A program made the position numbers and the translations under genes. A DNA stretch of 60,000 nt from Phoronis australis (Eukaryota > Phoronida > Phoronidae), in NCBI GenBank assembly GCA_002633005.1, contig NMRA01000053.1, positions 64,001-124,000 on the forward strand. Reading direction: 5' to 3'. Of the stretch, positions 1-13,397 are shown one piece after another (position 1 is the stretch's first letter; every line of letters starts with the position of its first letter). The notes below the pieces were generated by a model. The model was not told the origin of the DNA. It saw only the letters and a list, made by a program, of their open reading frames with translations, and searched no databases.

Positions 1-491
1 CAATGTATGTGCCTCACGATTTTTCTCGTGTTGTGGGGTGCAATCTAGGGCAGATTTGGACTTAATCTGCAGTTAATCCCGACTCCACAGGAACTTAAAA
101 ATCTTAGGGACACGATTTGGAAAACTTAAGGAGGGTTTCAGGTAATTTGTTGAGTCAAAATGGTATTTTTACTCGAGAATTCAAATTGCCCTACCGACAA
201 TCACGAGGCAGTGAAACATCAATCGGCAAGTTTTTGCCCTGGGATTTCAGCACAATTTTTTATAAAAAGAATGTAATTATCAACGAAGTTTGATAGTTAT
301 GTACCACAGTTTTGTGGAAAGTCTGTCATAGGTTACAGATATGTCACATCGCGTATATTTGATGAATCCTAGCTTCCGATTTCATCCATTTCGGAGACCG
401 GGTTTCAATCGCCTCAGGGTACAACAAGCGCCGCCCCCCTTTCCGAAACGAATTTTCAAAGCACCCAGTGCTTATTAGGGCGAATACGGTA
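1..491 (+). repeat. Truncated copy of TIR element family B (right-hand part)
   Basis: This stretch aligns through almost its whole length with 33670-34154, including shared blocks such as GGGATTTCAGCACAATTTT and GATGAATC-TAGCTTCCGATTTCA. It ends in GGGCGAATACGGTA, the right terminus of the family. The left part lies outside the window or is lost. No coding capacity is visible. Confidence 0.8.
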
Positions 492-785
492 ACGATGATG
501 ACATCAATGCAAGAAACAATGATTTTTATTGACATTGGCAGCAAGTTTGTGGTGACAGACGCTAACGGCCGGGCGACTGAACTTCGGGCTGGGCCAGTAG
601 ATTTTCTTGCTCACTCGCCCAGTTGGCGAATGGGGTTTTGAAACCTGGGTATATCCCTGTTAAACGGCTGTAACAGGTGAGGTTAGTATCGGTTGACTCC
701 CAGATTTGTATGCGCTCCTGCCAGTCGTTAGTTCTACTTGTTGATATAAGTTTCACGACGAGGTGATGAGCAGAACTACCCGGAC

Positions 786-1031
786 TCCGTGAAATTTCAG
801 GGTCTAATGGAGCTTAACACCCAGTGCTTCCTAACTGTATGTTGACAAAAGTCTTCATACAACTAGCTGGCTAGCTAAACACAGTGGTACCTAGCTGTGT
901 TTTAACGATAGTCTTCATGCAGCTAGCTTACTGGCTACACTGTGTGTTGAGCCCCGTTAGACCCCGTGCTGCCCCAAGTCGCTGTATCCTTGAGTCACTG
1001 TTGCAGTTCCTTAACAACGTTTCACGGGCAT
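786..1031. repeat. Foldback (inverted-repeat) element
   Basis: The left arm at about 786-826 (CCGTGAAA, GGGTCTAA, GGAGCTTAACAC, AGTG) is matched in inverse order by the right arm at about 940-1031 (CACTGTGTGTTGAG, CCCCGTTAGACCCCG, TTTCACGG). Between them lie two imperfect copies of a roughly 60-bp unit containing GTCTTCAT-CA-CTAGCT. The right arm has an extra 50 bp or so between its blocks. It is most simply a small foldback MITE. Confidence 0.6.
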
Positions 1032-3005
1032 TTTGCAGAGCAACGTAAGTTAACACCACTCAAATGACACAATCAATATCATAAATTTTCAATACTAGTG
1101 AAATATTATGCTGCGAGTAGTATGTAAAACATGAGATTTTCAAGTAGCGGCTATGGACATCTACATATTGTGGGACAAGATGAACTATTATTTCTCCGTA
1201 CTCAGTCCCATGTTTCAGCACTGCTCTACCTGCTCTCACATTTACACGCGTGATCTTCAAACTACCCGCAAGTGATCTATTTAGACAACAATTACAGCGT
1301 CTTTTGAGATAGATCTTGAACATTTCGTACGAAATTTTCTTAAGTTATTGATCCTGTTGTTTTTGCTCTGAATGTATCTTTCTTTTTTGACTAAATTTTT
1401 CTAAAAAGTATGGTCACATGTCCTAATTAATGACGAATTGGTATAAATTCAAAAATCAAATTCTATGTAATTTTGTTTTTCAAAAAATTTATGCTTTTGC
1501 CGAGTTAAATTCTATAGTTTTGTTGACGTTTGGCAAAATGCACAGCCTTGAGGACAAAGTCTTACATAACCTCAGTGGAACAGAGGGTATGCATGCACAA
1601 ACATAGTAATGAATTACTGTAGTAACTACTTATATGAGCCTTACAAACCTCGCACAATCTGTTACAGAAACATAAAAGATGAAGCAATAACATATAGTTA
1701 GAATGATGTATAATTTAAGTCAATTTGCTTAATTAGTACCAACTTTTTATAATTGCGTATCAAAAAGGTTTCAAAAACTTTTGCTAAACAAGTTATCAAT
1801 ACAAGTTTGGTAGAACAACATTTCATTTACTCATAAACAAGTAAAAATACAAGTAATTAATTATTACTTACTGTAACTAACAAGCTTAATTAGTGCTACT
1901 GACATATGTAATCCTTCTATGATTGGTAACAAACAGTTCATTTTTCAACACTCCACCTGACCTATGTTTTTCATGTACTGGAAATCTGATCTCAGTTATT
2001 CTTTCCTAACAATCCGTTGTTGTCTCTCAATCTGGAAGCAGGAATTGCATAAATGTGAAACTAGTGTGCTTTATAAAATGTAGAAGTTCAGTAACCATTG
2101 GTAATATATATGGGTTCGCTCTTTTGGTCTGTGAGAGTTTGAATCTTGTTTATTGCACTCACAGTTGTGCATGGCAAGGTGATGCTCTGTATGTGGTAAG
2201 AATACTTGTGCAATGTCTTGGATGTATTTAGCAGTGCAGCACTTTTTGAAAAGTTATTGTAAACAATGATACGCAAGTTGGGTTTGGTGAAATGTCAAAT
2301 CCACGTAACCTTAAAAATCAGCACATGAAAATTACAGAATGACATTGGCGTGTATTCTTATTCAGATTGTGAGTATTTAAGTAGCAAATTTTCTTTAAGA
2401 TATGTTTTAACAAAACAATGTTTGATTTGCATATACAGCCTTGGTTGACGACAAACAGGTCTGAGAATTACATTTAAAATCATACACCTGGACTTTTCCA
2501 TGCCTTATAAACTTACAAGTTCATAAATCTTGTAATGGAATGTAAAGCACATCTCACAAACTCGGGCGGGCAGCATCGCTTTCATCATCACCTCCCTACC
2601 GGATGTCGGACACAAACTAAGCTGAAGACAATATATAATGAGTCGTTTATAATATTGATCTTCAGGTGGGTAAAAAAGGAAGCAGGATAGCACGGCTTTG
2701 GCACAACCAACACAGGCACACATGTCAAGGGTTGAAAGTTATTGTCTGTTTATGTCTGCTTGTGGTTATCTTCTAGGTTGTGTATTCATATAATGTCCAT
2801 TACTGGTGAGCTTACAGGTTGGTCTGATGAACTATGTCTATCATGCAATTTGACTTTTCTAATCATAATTTAAAGACACTTAACCTTGGTTCTCTCCTTT
2901 TGAATTATCAATTTTGATATCAAAATCAATTTAAACATAGATTTGTCGGTTAAAATGAAGGATTGCCAATCCCCATAGTTCGGAAGCTTTTCTGCCTGAC
3001 AAGTC
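1032..3005. other. AT-rich intergenic DNA, no gene recognised
   Basis: Open frames here are short (under 90 codons), lack recognisable domains and have unbiased composition. No repeat shared with the rest of the window was noticed. Confidence 0.4.
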
Positions 3006-3070
3006 AGTGTTTTCCACGTCTTGTTTTAATGTAGCGTTGCAACCTGTTTGCATCGACTTGCATCATGTCT
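3006..3070 (+). repeat. Fragment of element D left end
   Basis: CAGTGTTTTCCACGTCTTGT followed by TTTAATGTAGCGTTGCAAC resembles the left end of the element at 3756 (CAGTGTTCTCCACGGCCTGT, then TTTAAG-CGCTGTAAC). It appears to be a solo or truncated end. Confidence 0.5.
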
Positions 3071-3755
3071 GAGTAATCCGCCACATGTTTGAACTGTATA
3101 AACTAGTTTAGAAAAAGGTGTCACGTCTTAATTAATTAAACTGAGGTTGGCAGGGTTTGCAAAATTAAAAGGGGGGACCATGCTAGACCTAGAGGTCGCT
3201 AACAACCAAAAGCTAGGGATTGTCTCTGTATGTTGGGATTTATGTAGACTGTCTCAAAATTTTTACAGAGCTTGTGTCCTGTAGTTTAGAAAATCTTTTT
3301 TTTTTTGAGAATGACTGAAATCTGCTAGTGAAAATAGATTTTATTTTAATCCATGTTGTCTTTGCTAATAGCTGTGGTATTGCGCAGTAAAGAATGTTTC
3401 TTTAATGCCCATTATCAGACAAGCAATGCAAACAGTTTTTCTTTACCTATTTAATCAGTCTAGGATTTCATTCCCACTTCGCCTTTTGACACTAGTGTTC
3501 TTTCTACACAAGGGTCCTTACAAGCGTTGTTTTCTTGAAAATTGTTCGAAGTTTCTGATGTTTTCCACTTGGCAAAATGGATACATTCGACAACTCGGGA
3601 TGACAGTGGGTCTGGTGCAGTATTTGTTTTTTCAGTTGTTACGCCACCAGAAACTTGGGATTTATTAAATGTGTTTGCAACAAGATCAAGTGCAAATGAA
3701 ACAAATTGTTCAATATTCAGAGCTACTTGATTCTAACTAAAATGTCCAGTATGTT

Positions 3756-4559
3756 CAGTGTTCTCCACGGCCTGTTTTAAGTCGACGCTGTAACGAGTTT
3801 GGATTTTGCTGCGTGGAGTTTGGAAAATGCGCTTCGAGTTTAGAAAGTGCTGCGTCAGGTTTGAACTTTTGTCCTGGCTTGGTATTTCAGCCCTCAACCC
3901 TAAAGCAGTGCCTGATTAACCAACATCAAGCCCTGTACAGAACTTCAGAGGCAGTCAACACTATATGTATGACTTCGTAAGACACTACAAAAGTTTTAAT
4001 TATAATTAACAAAATCTGCAAAAAACTTTAAATAACAAACATTTCATGGAGTCACCTAGCTTGCTTAATTAAGTGACTAATCTACTTTGTCATTCTAACT
4101 TTAAAATTTTGCAAGTCAACCTATAAAAAAGCAATTTAATTTGCTTAATAAAGACAATTTTGATTTTGACTGACATCTAGTGGCAAGTTAGAACTTTATG
4201 AGCTTATTAAACTTGACAACAGGTGTCACTAAAAACTAGGTCACATCAGAACTCATGTTAGTAGTACTTAATATGTCTAATTGATATTAAAATCGGCATT
4301 GGTATTATTAAAGGAACTTTTGATCTTTTGTTTGCTGCTCTGGGTGTGTCAAATGCTTTGGAGAAATTATGAGATGCATTGGTAGGAAAGCTAAACTTTG
4401 AAGTGTCTAAGAAGTAGGTCACACCAGTGCAGTGTGCAGTTTTAAACCATATATAAATACCTCCAGCATAACTATGCTTATGGGTAGACACAAAACAATG
4501 TCAATAACTGACATTCAACATTTGCGTGGAGTTTGGAATTTACAATGTGGAGAACACTG
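3756..4559. mobile_element. Non-autonomous hAT-like DNA transposon D
   Basis: The element begins with CAGTGTTCTCCAC (3756-3768) and ends with the exact inverse GTGGAGAACACTG (4547-4559). The flanks repeat ATGTT (3751-3755 and 4560-4564). The CAGTG start is typical of hAT-superfamily ends, though hAT target duplications are usually 8 bp and only 5 bp match here. A motif close to CGTGGAGTTTGGA recurs near both ends. No transposase is visible, so it is non-autonomous. Confidence 0.65.
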
Positions 4560-4777
4560 ATGTTGTATTAGAACATAACTCTTTAGTTTCATGAGCGATT
4601 CCATGAAGAGGTGTTTGTTTATCAACTTTTGTTGCAGTTGGTACCAATTCTTGTGCTACATACCTAGTAAGCACCCCTTCACTTGAAATGAGTTAGTCCC
4701 TATATACTCTTGGGTAAAAATAGAGAAGTGCTTTGTATTTGTCAAAGTGGAGATGAAATTGAGAGGAATTGCTGAAA

Positions 4778-5210
4778 TTGCCGTTTACACTTACAAAGGT
4801 GACACGGATCAGCTGACATGGGAACAAGTTGTTCCAATGTGTAAACGGACTGGCACGGCGCAAATTGACACTGCTATGGCAAATTTTTGCTACCCGTTTG
4901 TGAGGTAGAGTAATTTGCGCCCGAACATCTTGCGCCGTGTCAATTACAAGTCTAAACGCAAAACTGGAGTAAGGCGGAAAGGATCGTCTCTACTGTGCTT
5001 GTGCAATGACCTACGTACGGGTTCTTTGTCTCTGTAACTGTCGTCGTTTGTAAACCTGCGCATGTGCGATACAGTCTCTCCAGCCTTTAATTTCCGTCTT
5101 GCCACGGTTAGTGAGTTGTGTGTGAAAACGGCCGCTTGACACAGGTCAATTTGCTCTGTGTCAGTTGCGCTGGGCCAAAAGTTGATGTCTAAACGGGACT
5201 TTAGAATAGG
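4778..5210 (+). repeat. Repeat family F copy 1 (GCCGTTTACAC end)
   Basis: The sequence from TTGCCGTTTACACTTACAAA to GATGTCTAAACGGGACTTT aligns with 52566-53000. Shared blocks include ACCCGTTTGTGAGGTAGAG, TAAACCTGCGCATGTG and GGGCCAAAAGTTGATGTCTA. The right boundary is unclear. An open frame on the - strand inside it is a chance ORF within the repeat. Confidence 0.75.
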
Positions 5211-8200
5211 GCACAGTGCCCTGTCATAAGAGCCTGTGTGAGACCAACTGACCATAGCCCTTTGAAACTGATAATAGAGGTCAGTGTGTCGATTGCTTCT
5301 GTCTGGCTCCTTTGTTGGTGTTTGCCTGCTTTCAATACGTTGGGGTTTTCAGTTGTGGAGAAAACTGCTAGCAAGACTTATACACTATTTTACAGCAATG
5401 TTCGTTTTTGGAGATTCATAATTTTGGGAACCAGGCAGTCACTATTTGCTGATGGAACTCAGTTCTCAAAATGCAGGACCAACAAAAATGGGCTATTCCC
5501 CTACTGTACTGTTTTAGGTCAAAGAAAATAGAATAATTTGTTGTTTTTTTTTTGAAAATTGATGCATTATCTTACATTTAGATATTTTCAAAAAAAAAAA
5601 CCAGTGCCTCGATTTTGGGGTCGAATATTGGCCCTATTCCCCTTTTAAATAGTTTTAAAAAAATCATGTGAAATTCTCCTCATGAGGTCCAAAAATTCGC
5701 CTCAAAGTTCGGGTCAGTTGTAACTGACTCGGGCGACGATTTGAAACAGCACAGAATGTTAGTTTTCGTTATTTGTGGCAGATCCTTTGAGTGCTGGCGA
5801 CGGGGTGGGGGATAATATTGATGATGACCAGGGGTCTTATTTTCCCCCTCGTTCAAACATTCCCCTCTCAGAAGACCCAGGCACTTTTTCCCTCGTTTGA
5901 ACAAGGACCCTGAAAAACCACCTAATGCCAGCTGAAATGGGTCGTGATCTGTGGTGATCGTTGTCTTAGTAGTGAATCATTCCATTTCGAGCACCTGCTG
6001 ACTGTGCCAAAAGTAATGTTCCCTTATTTACCAAGGGTGCACTTCAGAGTTAGCCCCGGTGAACTGTAATTTGCAAAGATAGTTGCCACAGAGTACAGTG
6101 GTCTGTGCTTTGTTTTGGAATGAGTGAATTCTATCTATGTTAAACACTGCGCAGAAAAGTGTTCCTGTTGTGTTGTTAGAACTCGGAGTTAAGAAAAAAG
6201 TGGCAAGTGGCCTGATGCTGTATGCGGTATGTCAGGATTGCTTAGGTCACATGACAGGGCCCATTGCCCTGAATTTGAGAGTTATCATTGTCACGAGGTT
6301 TTGACGTAGTTATGACATGCTATATCGATATTTTCTCTTGAGCATTCATTCAGTTGCTTGTTATTCAATTGGGGAAACTGGTTCTGATATATGGCACCAA
6401 GTTTAGTATCAAAGTCACTGCTTATCTCCAGCCAAGCGCAATGAGCAGTGATATGAAATGAAGAAGGGCAGTTTAGTCCCTTTTGGGTAGGTATTCATTT
6501 GGTAATCCCCATGTCTCATAATTTGGGGACTGCAACATTTGAGTAGGGAAGTTTGCCCGATTCATCCTTGGGAATAGTTTTGAATGATCCTGTCCTGTCA
6601 CGAACTGGTAATTAAGTTTAAGGCACATGAAAATGCCGTTTGTTGGCGTCGACACTAATCACACAAGGTAGTCAAAAAGGATTATGCACCATATCTAGGA
6701 TTTGTCAAATCTTGATTCACAGTGAGTGAGCAATTATGTGCTTTCATCACAAAAAATCCTGGCATGGTTAACATTTGCAGCGCCCTCTGACAACCAGTAA
6801 GCAACAATAGCCTATTATGTTGTCCTGTGATGATGCTTGACAAACTAGAAGCCAATAGAACCTTTCTTTAGATACCTTTGTACTAAAATTGGCTATGTGA
6901 CTTTTAAGACCAGGAAAAAGTGGTCATGCTGATGATAAAAGTGTGTACTTGCTTTCTCCGAGTCATATTGAGATCGAGGTATATCAACCCAGCTTCAACA
7001 GAGATCAGCTCTGATCTCCCAGAAGTCTCTGAGCTTACTGTGCAATCCTACCATTAGGGGGAGCTTTAGAATTCTCCTCAGGTGGCAAATCACATATTAA
7101 GTGTCATGTGGACAAAACTGAATACTTGTTTGCTTGTTAAGTACACTATATCTGGGTTAAAAAAATCTTAGTCATCTTTTCTCAATGTGTTATTAGTTTT
7201 TGATTGGAAACTGACAACAAACTAACAGCGTTTTATTGGAAACTGGCGGCCAACTAACAGTGTTTTATTTGCTTTGTTCATTCTTGAACTTGTGACTTCT
7301 CGGAAACATTTTGCCTGTCTGCAGATTGACAATCTCTGAACTAGTAAACTTACAGTCAATAAGTAAAACACCTGGATTGTAGGATGATAAACCTATTGAT
7401 CTTTACTCAGACGTAACAAGAGTAAAACAAGAAAAAACTCATAATTTTTTAGATCACAATGTTTCATATTTGAGGGCAGTGCGCAGAAACCTATGGCTTT
7501 CTGCTGATGGAGATTGAATAGTTATGCACCCAAACACCAGAGTTCAGTGGTTCTTGATTCCAGGTGTTTTATTACCTGTAGAATGTACTTGCCTACACTG
7601 CCAATCATACAGAAAACAATCTTCAGTTTGGCAGACAATATACCAAGCAAGTAAATTGTATTTTGTCGAATTTCTCATACTTTCTGTTCAGAACAGTTCC
7701 ATTTTTACATAGTACGCACCTAAAGTATTCAGGCAAAATGACTAGAATTCCCAATCATAAGGGTTGAGTTCTAGGGTTTATCAGAGCATAAGTGTTGACA
7801 GTATCCTTTGTTTTAAGGAAGAACACTTTGCAACCATGACCATGACAGATGAACCTGATTGGTTTCTTTGAACACCCATCTTGAATTAGTTATGGTGAAA
7901 TCAAATCGTAAATTATTGCTTGCATGATTAGCTCTGTATACAGTTGTACCCAAACAATAGTTGAATTTAGCAATTCTTTTGGCCGAAACATAAAATGTAA
8001 CCTTTAAGTTTCCAGCTAAAGTGTGTCTCTATGTACACCTGAAACCTGAAGTGCAAGTAAGTGTACGTCTACTATGTATGTCCATAATGGAAAAACTCCC
8101 ATAAAGGAAGCAAAAGTTTAGTGAGGATTTGAATTTTTTTAATTTGTTTGGATAACTGATAAGCTTAGAATTTTACTGTGCCTGTTTCTGGCATGTAATT

Positions 8201-9699
8201 AAGGAAAATTACACTGCTGTAAAACTCCATCCTATTTCGGACGTAAGTAATTTTTACAATTGTCCTTCATTTCTCAAGGCATTCTAATATTGCTGTGAAT
8301 GTCCATAATTTTTCAAAATATTCTCAGAGGCAGCTGTAGTAGAGAACTTGAACATGGAAAACCGATATTTCGGTGCTACATGTCTTTTACGGAAAAAAAA
8401 TTAAACATAAAGTTGTACTTGAGTCCTAAATTGGTGGGATTTTACCGTGTTGTGGAAACCCTTTCCAGTTATTTATTACAACAAATTATGTATATTTCAA
8501 ATTTAGTCAGGGTAGAATTTCACTCGCGTTTGTGTGTGTCTGCCTAGTCACTTGTCTTTGAGAAAACATCAAAATTGACTTAAAATTTTGACTGCAGTTA
8601 ATCTAATGCTGCAACTGCCCTTTCTAGTATGCTTTGTGCAGTAGAGAGGTCACCAAGTAAATTTTGAAAACATTTTGAGCATTCACAATGATGTAAGTAA
8701 ATGTAAATTTTAGTAGTACATGTTCTAACAAACTGATTTTGCACGAAAATAATTGTCATAATTAAAATTTTTCCATTTTTCAAAGTCTGAATGGAATCTT
8801 AGCCAAAAGCTGTTTGATGACATTTACACAGTTCAAACTATGCTAGTCAGAAACTTAATCCATTTTTGTGGAAATTATGACAAAAAAATTTCAATTGTCG
8901 ACCATATTGTGTCCTGTATTCTTGTTTTATTTGCTGTGGTTATCTTTGAAACCTGTCCCAGTTCCAGGAAAAACAGTTAGTTGCATATGCTTACCCAACC
9001 TGTACATCTTTTGACAAAAATTAAATAACATCGGTAAGATAAAACACGCCCCCTTTAGCTTGGCATTTGTTCAACTTGGAATTCTGATAGTGCATTTCAA
9101 GTCCACCGTTGGGCAAGACTAGTTTTGCACTGCAGGGAATCGATAATTGGTTTGTACAAAAATATTTTTTGTTATTGTTTACGAATTTGCGGCAGATATC
9201 ATGGTTGTGTTCACTGCTAATAATTTGGCACCATTTGATACAGAATCTGCTGTCATATAAGAGACCAATATTTTAGATCTATGTTTATAAACACACAGGT
9301 TGGTACCATAGGAAAGTCTGGAAATTTTAGACAAAATGAACGCCAAAACTACTTTTTTTGTTTCAAGGGCTTCCGGCATTGTTGTGAATTTCTCATTTTT
9401 TAAAACTTCTGGTGATAGCTATGGTATGGAAACCTGAAAATGATTGGTGACAGTTATTTGGTGCAACGTTTGGCAAAAAATGATAATTAAGGGAAACTTC
9501 ATTAGCCCTAAGCTCGTAAGATCTGTTGTACATTTCTTCACGAATATCTGTGACATGTTATGAATTTTCTGATTCCACATGAGTGCATATCAATTTCATT
9601 TCCTTCCGGCTGTCTGTCCCATCTGTCCCCGTAGCATCCGCTGCTGTGAAATTGAATAGATGTGTTTCTATGCATCTTGTTGGATTTAACGACTGGCAA
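5211..9699. other. Intergenic DNA, no gene recognised
   Basis: No exon with homology or convincing splice context was found on either strand. A T-tract at about 5542-5553 and an A-tract at about 5590-5600 could pair as a hairpin. The longest open frames are about 80-100 codons and look random. Confidence 0.4.
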
Positions 9700-10215
9700 A
9701 CTGATCTGACTTAGTGGCACCTAGTGGCAGTTTAAGTTTTTAAGTTTGCCTCTGGATATGACGTTATGCACTGGCTATTTGTGAAATTCGACACTATCCA
9801 TATATTTTTCAGACCCAACTGACCACTGCTGTTGGGACATTTAGTGTTGTAATATCCTTTTTCTGGGTCTGCCTCTCAACGTGGGGGGGGGCAGTTTGAA
9901 GGATCGTCATAAGGATGTGTTCCTTTTAATGAGATCATAGTTGATTTTGATTTTCGAACCGATCCGCAAACCGCTATGACACCTAGTGCTTAGTGGCAAT
10001 TTTAGTACTTTGTTATGTGGCGTTTACCTTTCAATCTGCTAAATGGTTTGAAGGGTCGTCATGTAATGTAAAGAATATATTTGTCTTATCGAGAGCATGG
10101 CGGACGTTGATTTTCGGACGTATTCACACTACTATGCCCCGTTGTGACAGTTTTATTTTTTGCGCCTGCCTCAAGATCTCTGAAGGTGGTGAAGGATCAT
10201 TTCGAAATTTGAAGG
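9700..10215 (+). repeat. Divergent copy of E family (CTAGTGG modules)
   Basis: CACCTAGTGGCAGTTT (9718 on) and ACCTAGTGCTTAGTGGCAATTTT (near 9981) are spaced about 260 bp apart. The flanking text (GATTTTCGAACCGATCCGCAAACCGCTATG, GGACGTTGATTTTCGGACG) corresponds to the E elements at 13398 and 15687. The ends are not recognisable, so it is an old fragment. Confidence 0.6.
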
Positions 10216-13200
10216 TTGTGGAACCTAGTAGGCCTGTCTCATTACTAAACAGTGCTCGATTTCTGGACATTAGATTGTGTTAGACGACCTGGGAAAAATC
10301 TCAAGTCGCCACAGCGAGTATCAAAGTCGGACAATAATTCCCCTGAAATTTGTTTCAAAGTCTGCGTTGACTTCCAAGCTTTAAATTGCTACAGGTTTCC
10401 TAGATTTAACATCTTTAGGTCACATTTAGATTTGTTTATTTCATGAAGTCCGTGTATTTGTAGTCAGTACACATCAAGCGCTTGAATTACCGGCTGCTTT
10501 CTTCTTTATCATGAATTGATTTTAAAGATTGAATGGTGCATATTATTTACAGTGAGATGTTGAAGAAGTCTGCGTAATTTTCAGAAAATCTTTTTTGTCG
10601 ACGTCAATTTTGTCATTTTCGAAAAATGATGACAGTCATTTTTGTTAAAAAATAGGAGTGATTTACTGTCGCTAATAGTGTTGCGCAAGTTTCTTAATCA
10701 GCTCTAATGACTGCTCATAAAGAGTGATTGAGTTATATTAAAAATTCTCGGTAATTTTCTGTGCATAAATTCTGATTGTGGTATGAAAGAAGCAAATTCT
10801 GGTACAGGTTGCTAATCTGAAAATATGTTCAGGCTTTAGCGCAGACCTGGAAATATTTTAATTTGTTAATTGCGTTTAACCCCATAGGAAGTTCTAGTGT
10901 GTTGTATGGTAGTCTGTCTGGGGTTATACTGCGCTACAAAGTATGGTCATTTATTTGTGATATAAAAACAGGCTGGTCTTGCTAGCATTCCAGTATCACA
11001 TTTATAGTAGAACGCATTTCTAGCATGCTATTTTGATTTTCATTTGAACTCGAGTTAAATTGAAGCTTAGCACTTAAATAGGATGTGAATCTTGCTCAAG
11101 AAGTTGGTAATTCCTGTGTCGCCGTTTTCTATTCACCTTCTTGCCTTATCTGACTGTGGAAGATTGAAACAAAGCCCATGTTATTAGAACCAGCTGTGGA
11201 GGTATTGATTAAGCTTTATTAAATTCAATGGAGTGTGTTTGCATATTTTTGCTACTAGCTTTCTGGAAGCACAGCTTAGCATTTTGTTATATATGTATCA
11301 GGCTTATCTGAATGAGTATTAATAAATTTGTTGCTAAAGTAGTTTCCGCCCAGTCCGCAGTAACAGTCACCGTAGGTATTAACCTTTATGTGTATGTAAG
11401 TTTCAGCGAAAATTTGTTTATTTTAGGGCTTGTTGAAATCCTATCGAAGCTGTCTTGATTCTGTTGAAGTTTTGACAAAAACCATGAGTCGAAAAGAGGG
11501 GAAGTTGGTAATATCTTGGTCACAAATAGTACGAATGGTCTGATAATTTTAACTTTTCAGCAAGATAGTGCCAAATCTCTTAAAAATTCGTTATGGACTT
11601 TTGTAAAGGAAATAAAGTTCTAATTTAAGTTTGATTGGCAGTGTCTTTAAACAGTGCCTTAAGGTTATCTCATACTTTATTAGTGGCCTCTGTTCTAACT
11701 CGTATGTCATAAAAACTAAGTTTTGTCAACTTGTAAAAGTAAATATTTTCTGAAAGAAAAAAGATCAGGGAATATAAAAATGTTTTTTATTTATTTACCA
11801 TTATTATTTCGTTAATACCTGTATAGGTCAAATTTTCATTTTTAAGAAAGGTACGTTCATTTCAAAATAATCGTTGGGTCGATTTTAATAAAAGCTGTTT
11901 TAAATGAAAACTTCACCGGTTACCTCAAAGACACTGTGAGGAATTTTCAGTTAGTCTTTTGGTTTGGTTTCTTTGACAAATCAACTTGCAAAATATCAGG
12001 TATTTTTTGTAAAAAAAAAAGTCATGTTCATCTTTGCTACATTACGCAAAAACTGCTGAATCTTTTTTCTCGATTCACGGTTTATGTATTGTATTGGAAG
12101 TTCCCTGAGAATGAAGAAATGGTATTTTTCTAGACAAGTGAGATATTGTAAAAATGGCCAGGTCTTTTCTAGCAAAATTGGCTCCTGGGCAAAAATAGTC
12201 AAAATGCTTAAATTTTAAGTAATTAAATTTTCCTAATAAGTAAGATAGTCCTTCAGTTGTTTTGCCCATAGATAATTGCCAAAATTGTGATTTTTATATC
12301 CCGTTGATTTATAAGAGTAATGTTACAAAAGAATTGTGTTTATGTACTTATTGAAATTTTTATTCAAATGAAATTTGCTCTTTCTGTTGTATACCCCGTT
12401 CATGTATTAGCTAAAACACGTTCTGCGAGCACTTTGTGTGTGAAGATTGTAAGGGTCACTTTTCTGGTAGTTTGAGTTAACATGAGCTTGCTAGCATTTT
12501 TACTTGCACTTAGTAGCCAGACCACTTCGTAGGACACCTGCCTAGGAAAAGAAATGGGTCTTTCTTAATAATGAACAGGGTTAAATTCATGGGATGATAT
12601 TGGAGAAGAATTCCTGACGAGAAAGGAAATCCCCATTCATGAATGTTGAACGCTGTCCGCAGACTGCTTGAGCGCCATCTAGCAGTAGGCATGTTTCAAC
12701 ATGTTGCACCACATTGCGAGAAAATGGCTATTGTGGACCGACTTTCAAGAGACTGCCATTTTCTCTTGGTCCGTGGCACTGATTGTCCTGAATTGTCAAA
12801 CTCTGGTAGGACATTTCGAAAATCAGTCTGACAAAGTTTGCCATTGTAGTATAGGAGACCAAATTTTGGCCAGATTGATGGGCGATAGAGAAATTAAACA
12901 ACTTCTGAAGGGGGGTAGTTCTTTGTGTTGCATCATAGAGTTAACGGCAAAAACATGAGGGGGGAATTCAGCAAATTCTGTATGCCTCATTCCCAGAAAT
13001 AAATCGCCAGATGTCTGGACTAAAGTAAAATAAATCTGACATTCTAAAAATAAATCAGGTCCAGTCCTGATGGCCAATGCTGAACAAAATCTCTGGTTCT
13101 TGTCAAAGCCTTGTTTGTCTTGCTACTGTACTCTCTAATGAAGGAAATAATTTTGTTAACTTAAGAGGGCTGTATCCTCAAATTGTGCCCAGTTGTGTGA

Positions 13201-13337
13201 TGTAGCCTCTAATTAAGCTCAGGTCTGCAGTGGTCTGGTTAGTTTAGTTCATTATGGCAGGTAATCTGCACCAATTAAGAGCCAGAGTGCTTGATTAACA
13301 ACCATTGCATGATGAACCCACTTGCCCTACCATATAT
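10216..13337. other. AT-rich intergenic DNA, no gene recognised
   Basis: Only short unrelated open frames were seen. One CTCF-like string, GCGCCATCTAGCAGTAGG, occurs near 12672 outside any obvious E copy. Confidence 0.4.
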
Positions 13338-13397
13338 ACCGTAAACATTTGAGTTAACGCCCATGGTCATGAATATGCCCAACGCCTACTTTTGATC
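13338..13397 (+). repeat. Left end of TIR element A, truncated by an E element
   Basis: TACCGTAAACATTTGAGTTA followed by ACGCCCATG matches the A-family terminus seen intact at 55800 and 57362. The match stops where the E element begins at about 13398, so E insertion or a deletion removed the remainder. Confidence 0.6.

Noticed and set aside
4944-5255. 103-codon frame on the - strand
   Set aside because: It lies inside repeat F; the corresponding copy at 52566 does not keep the frame.
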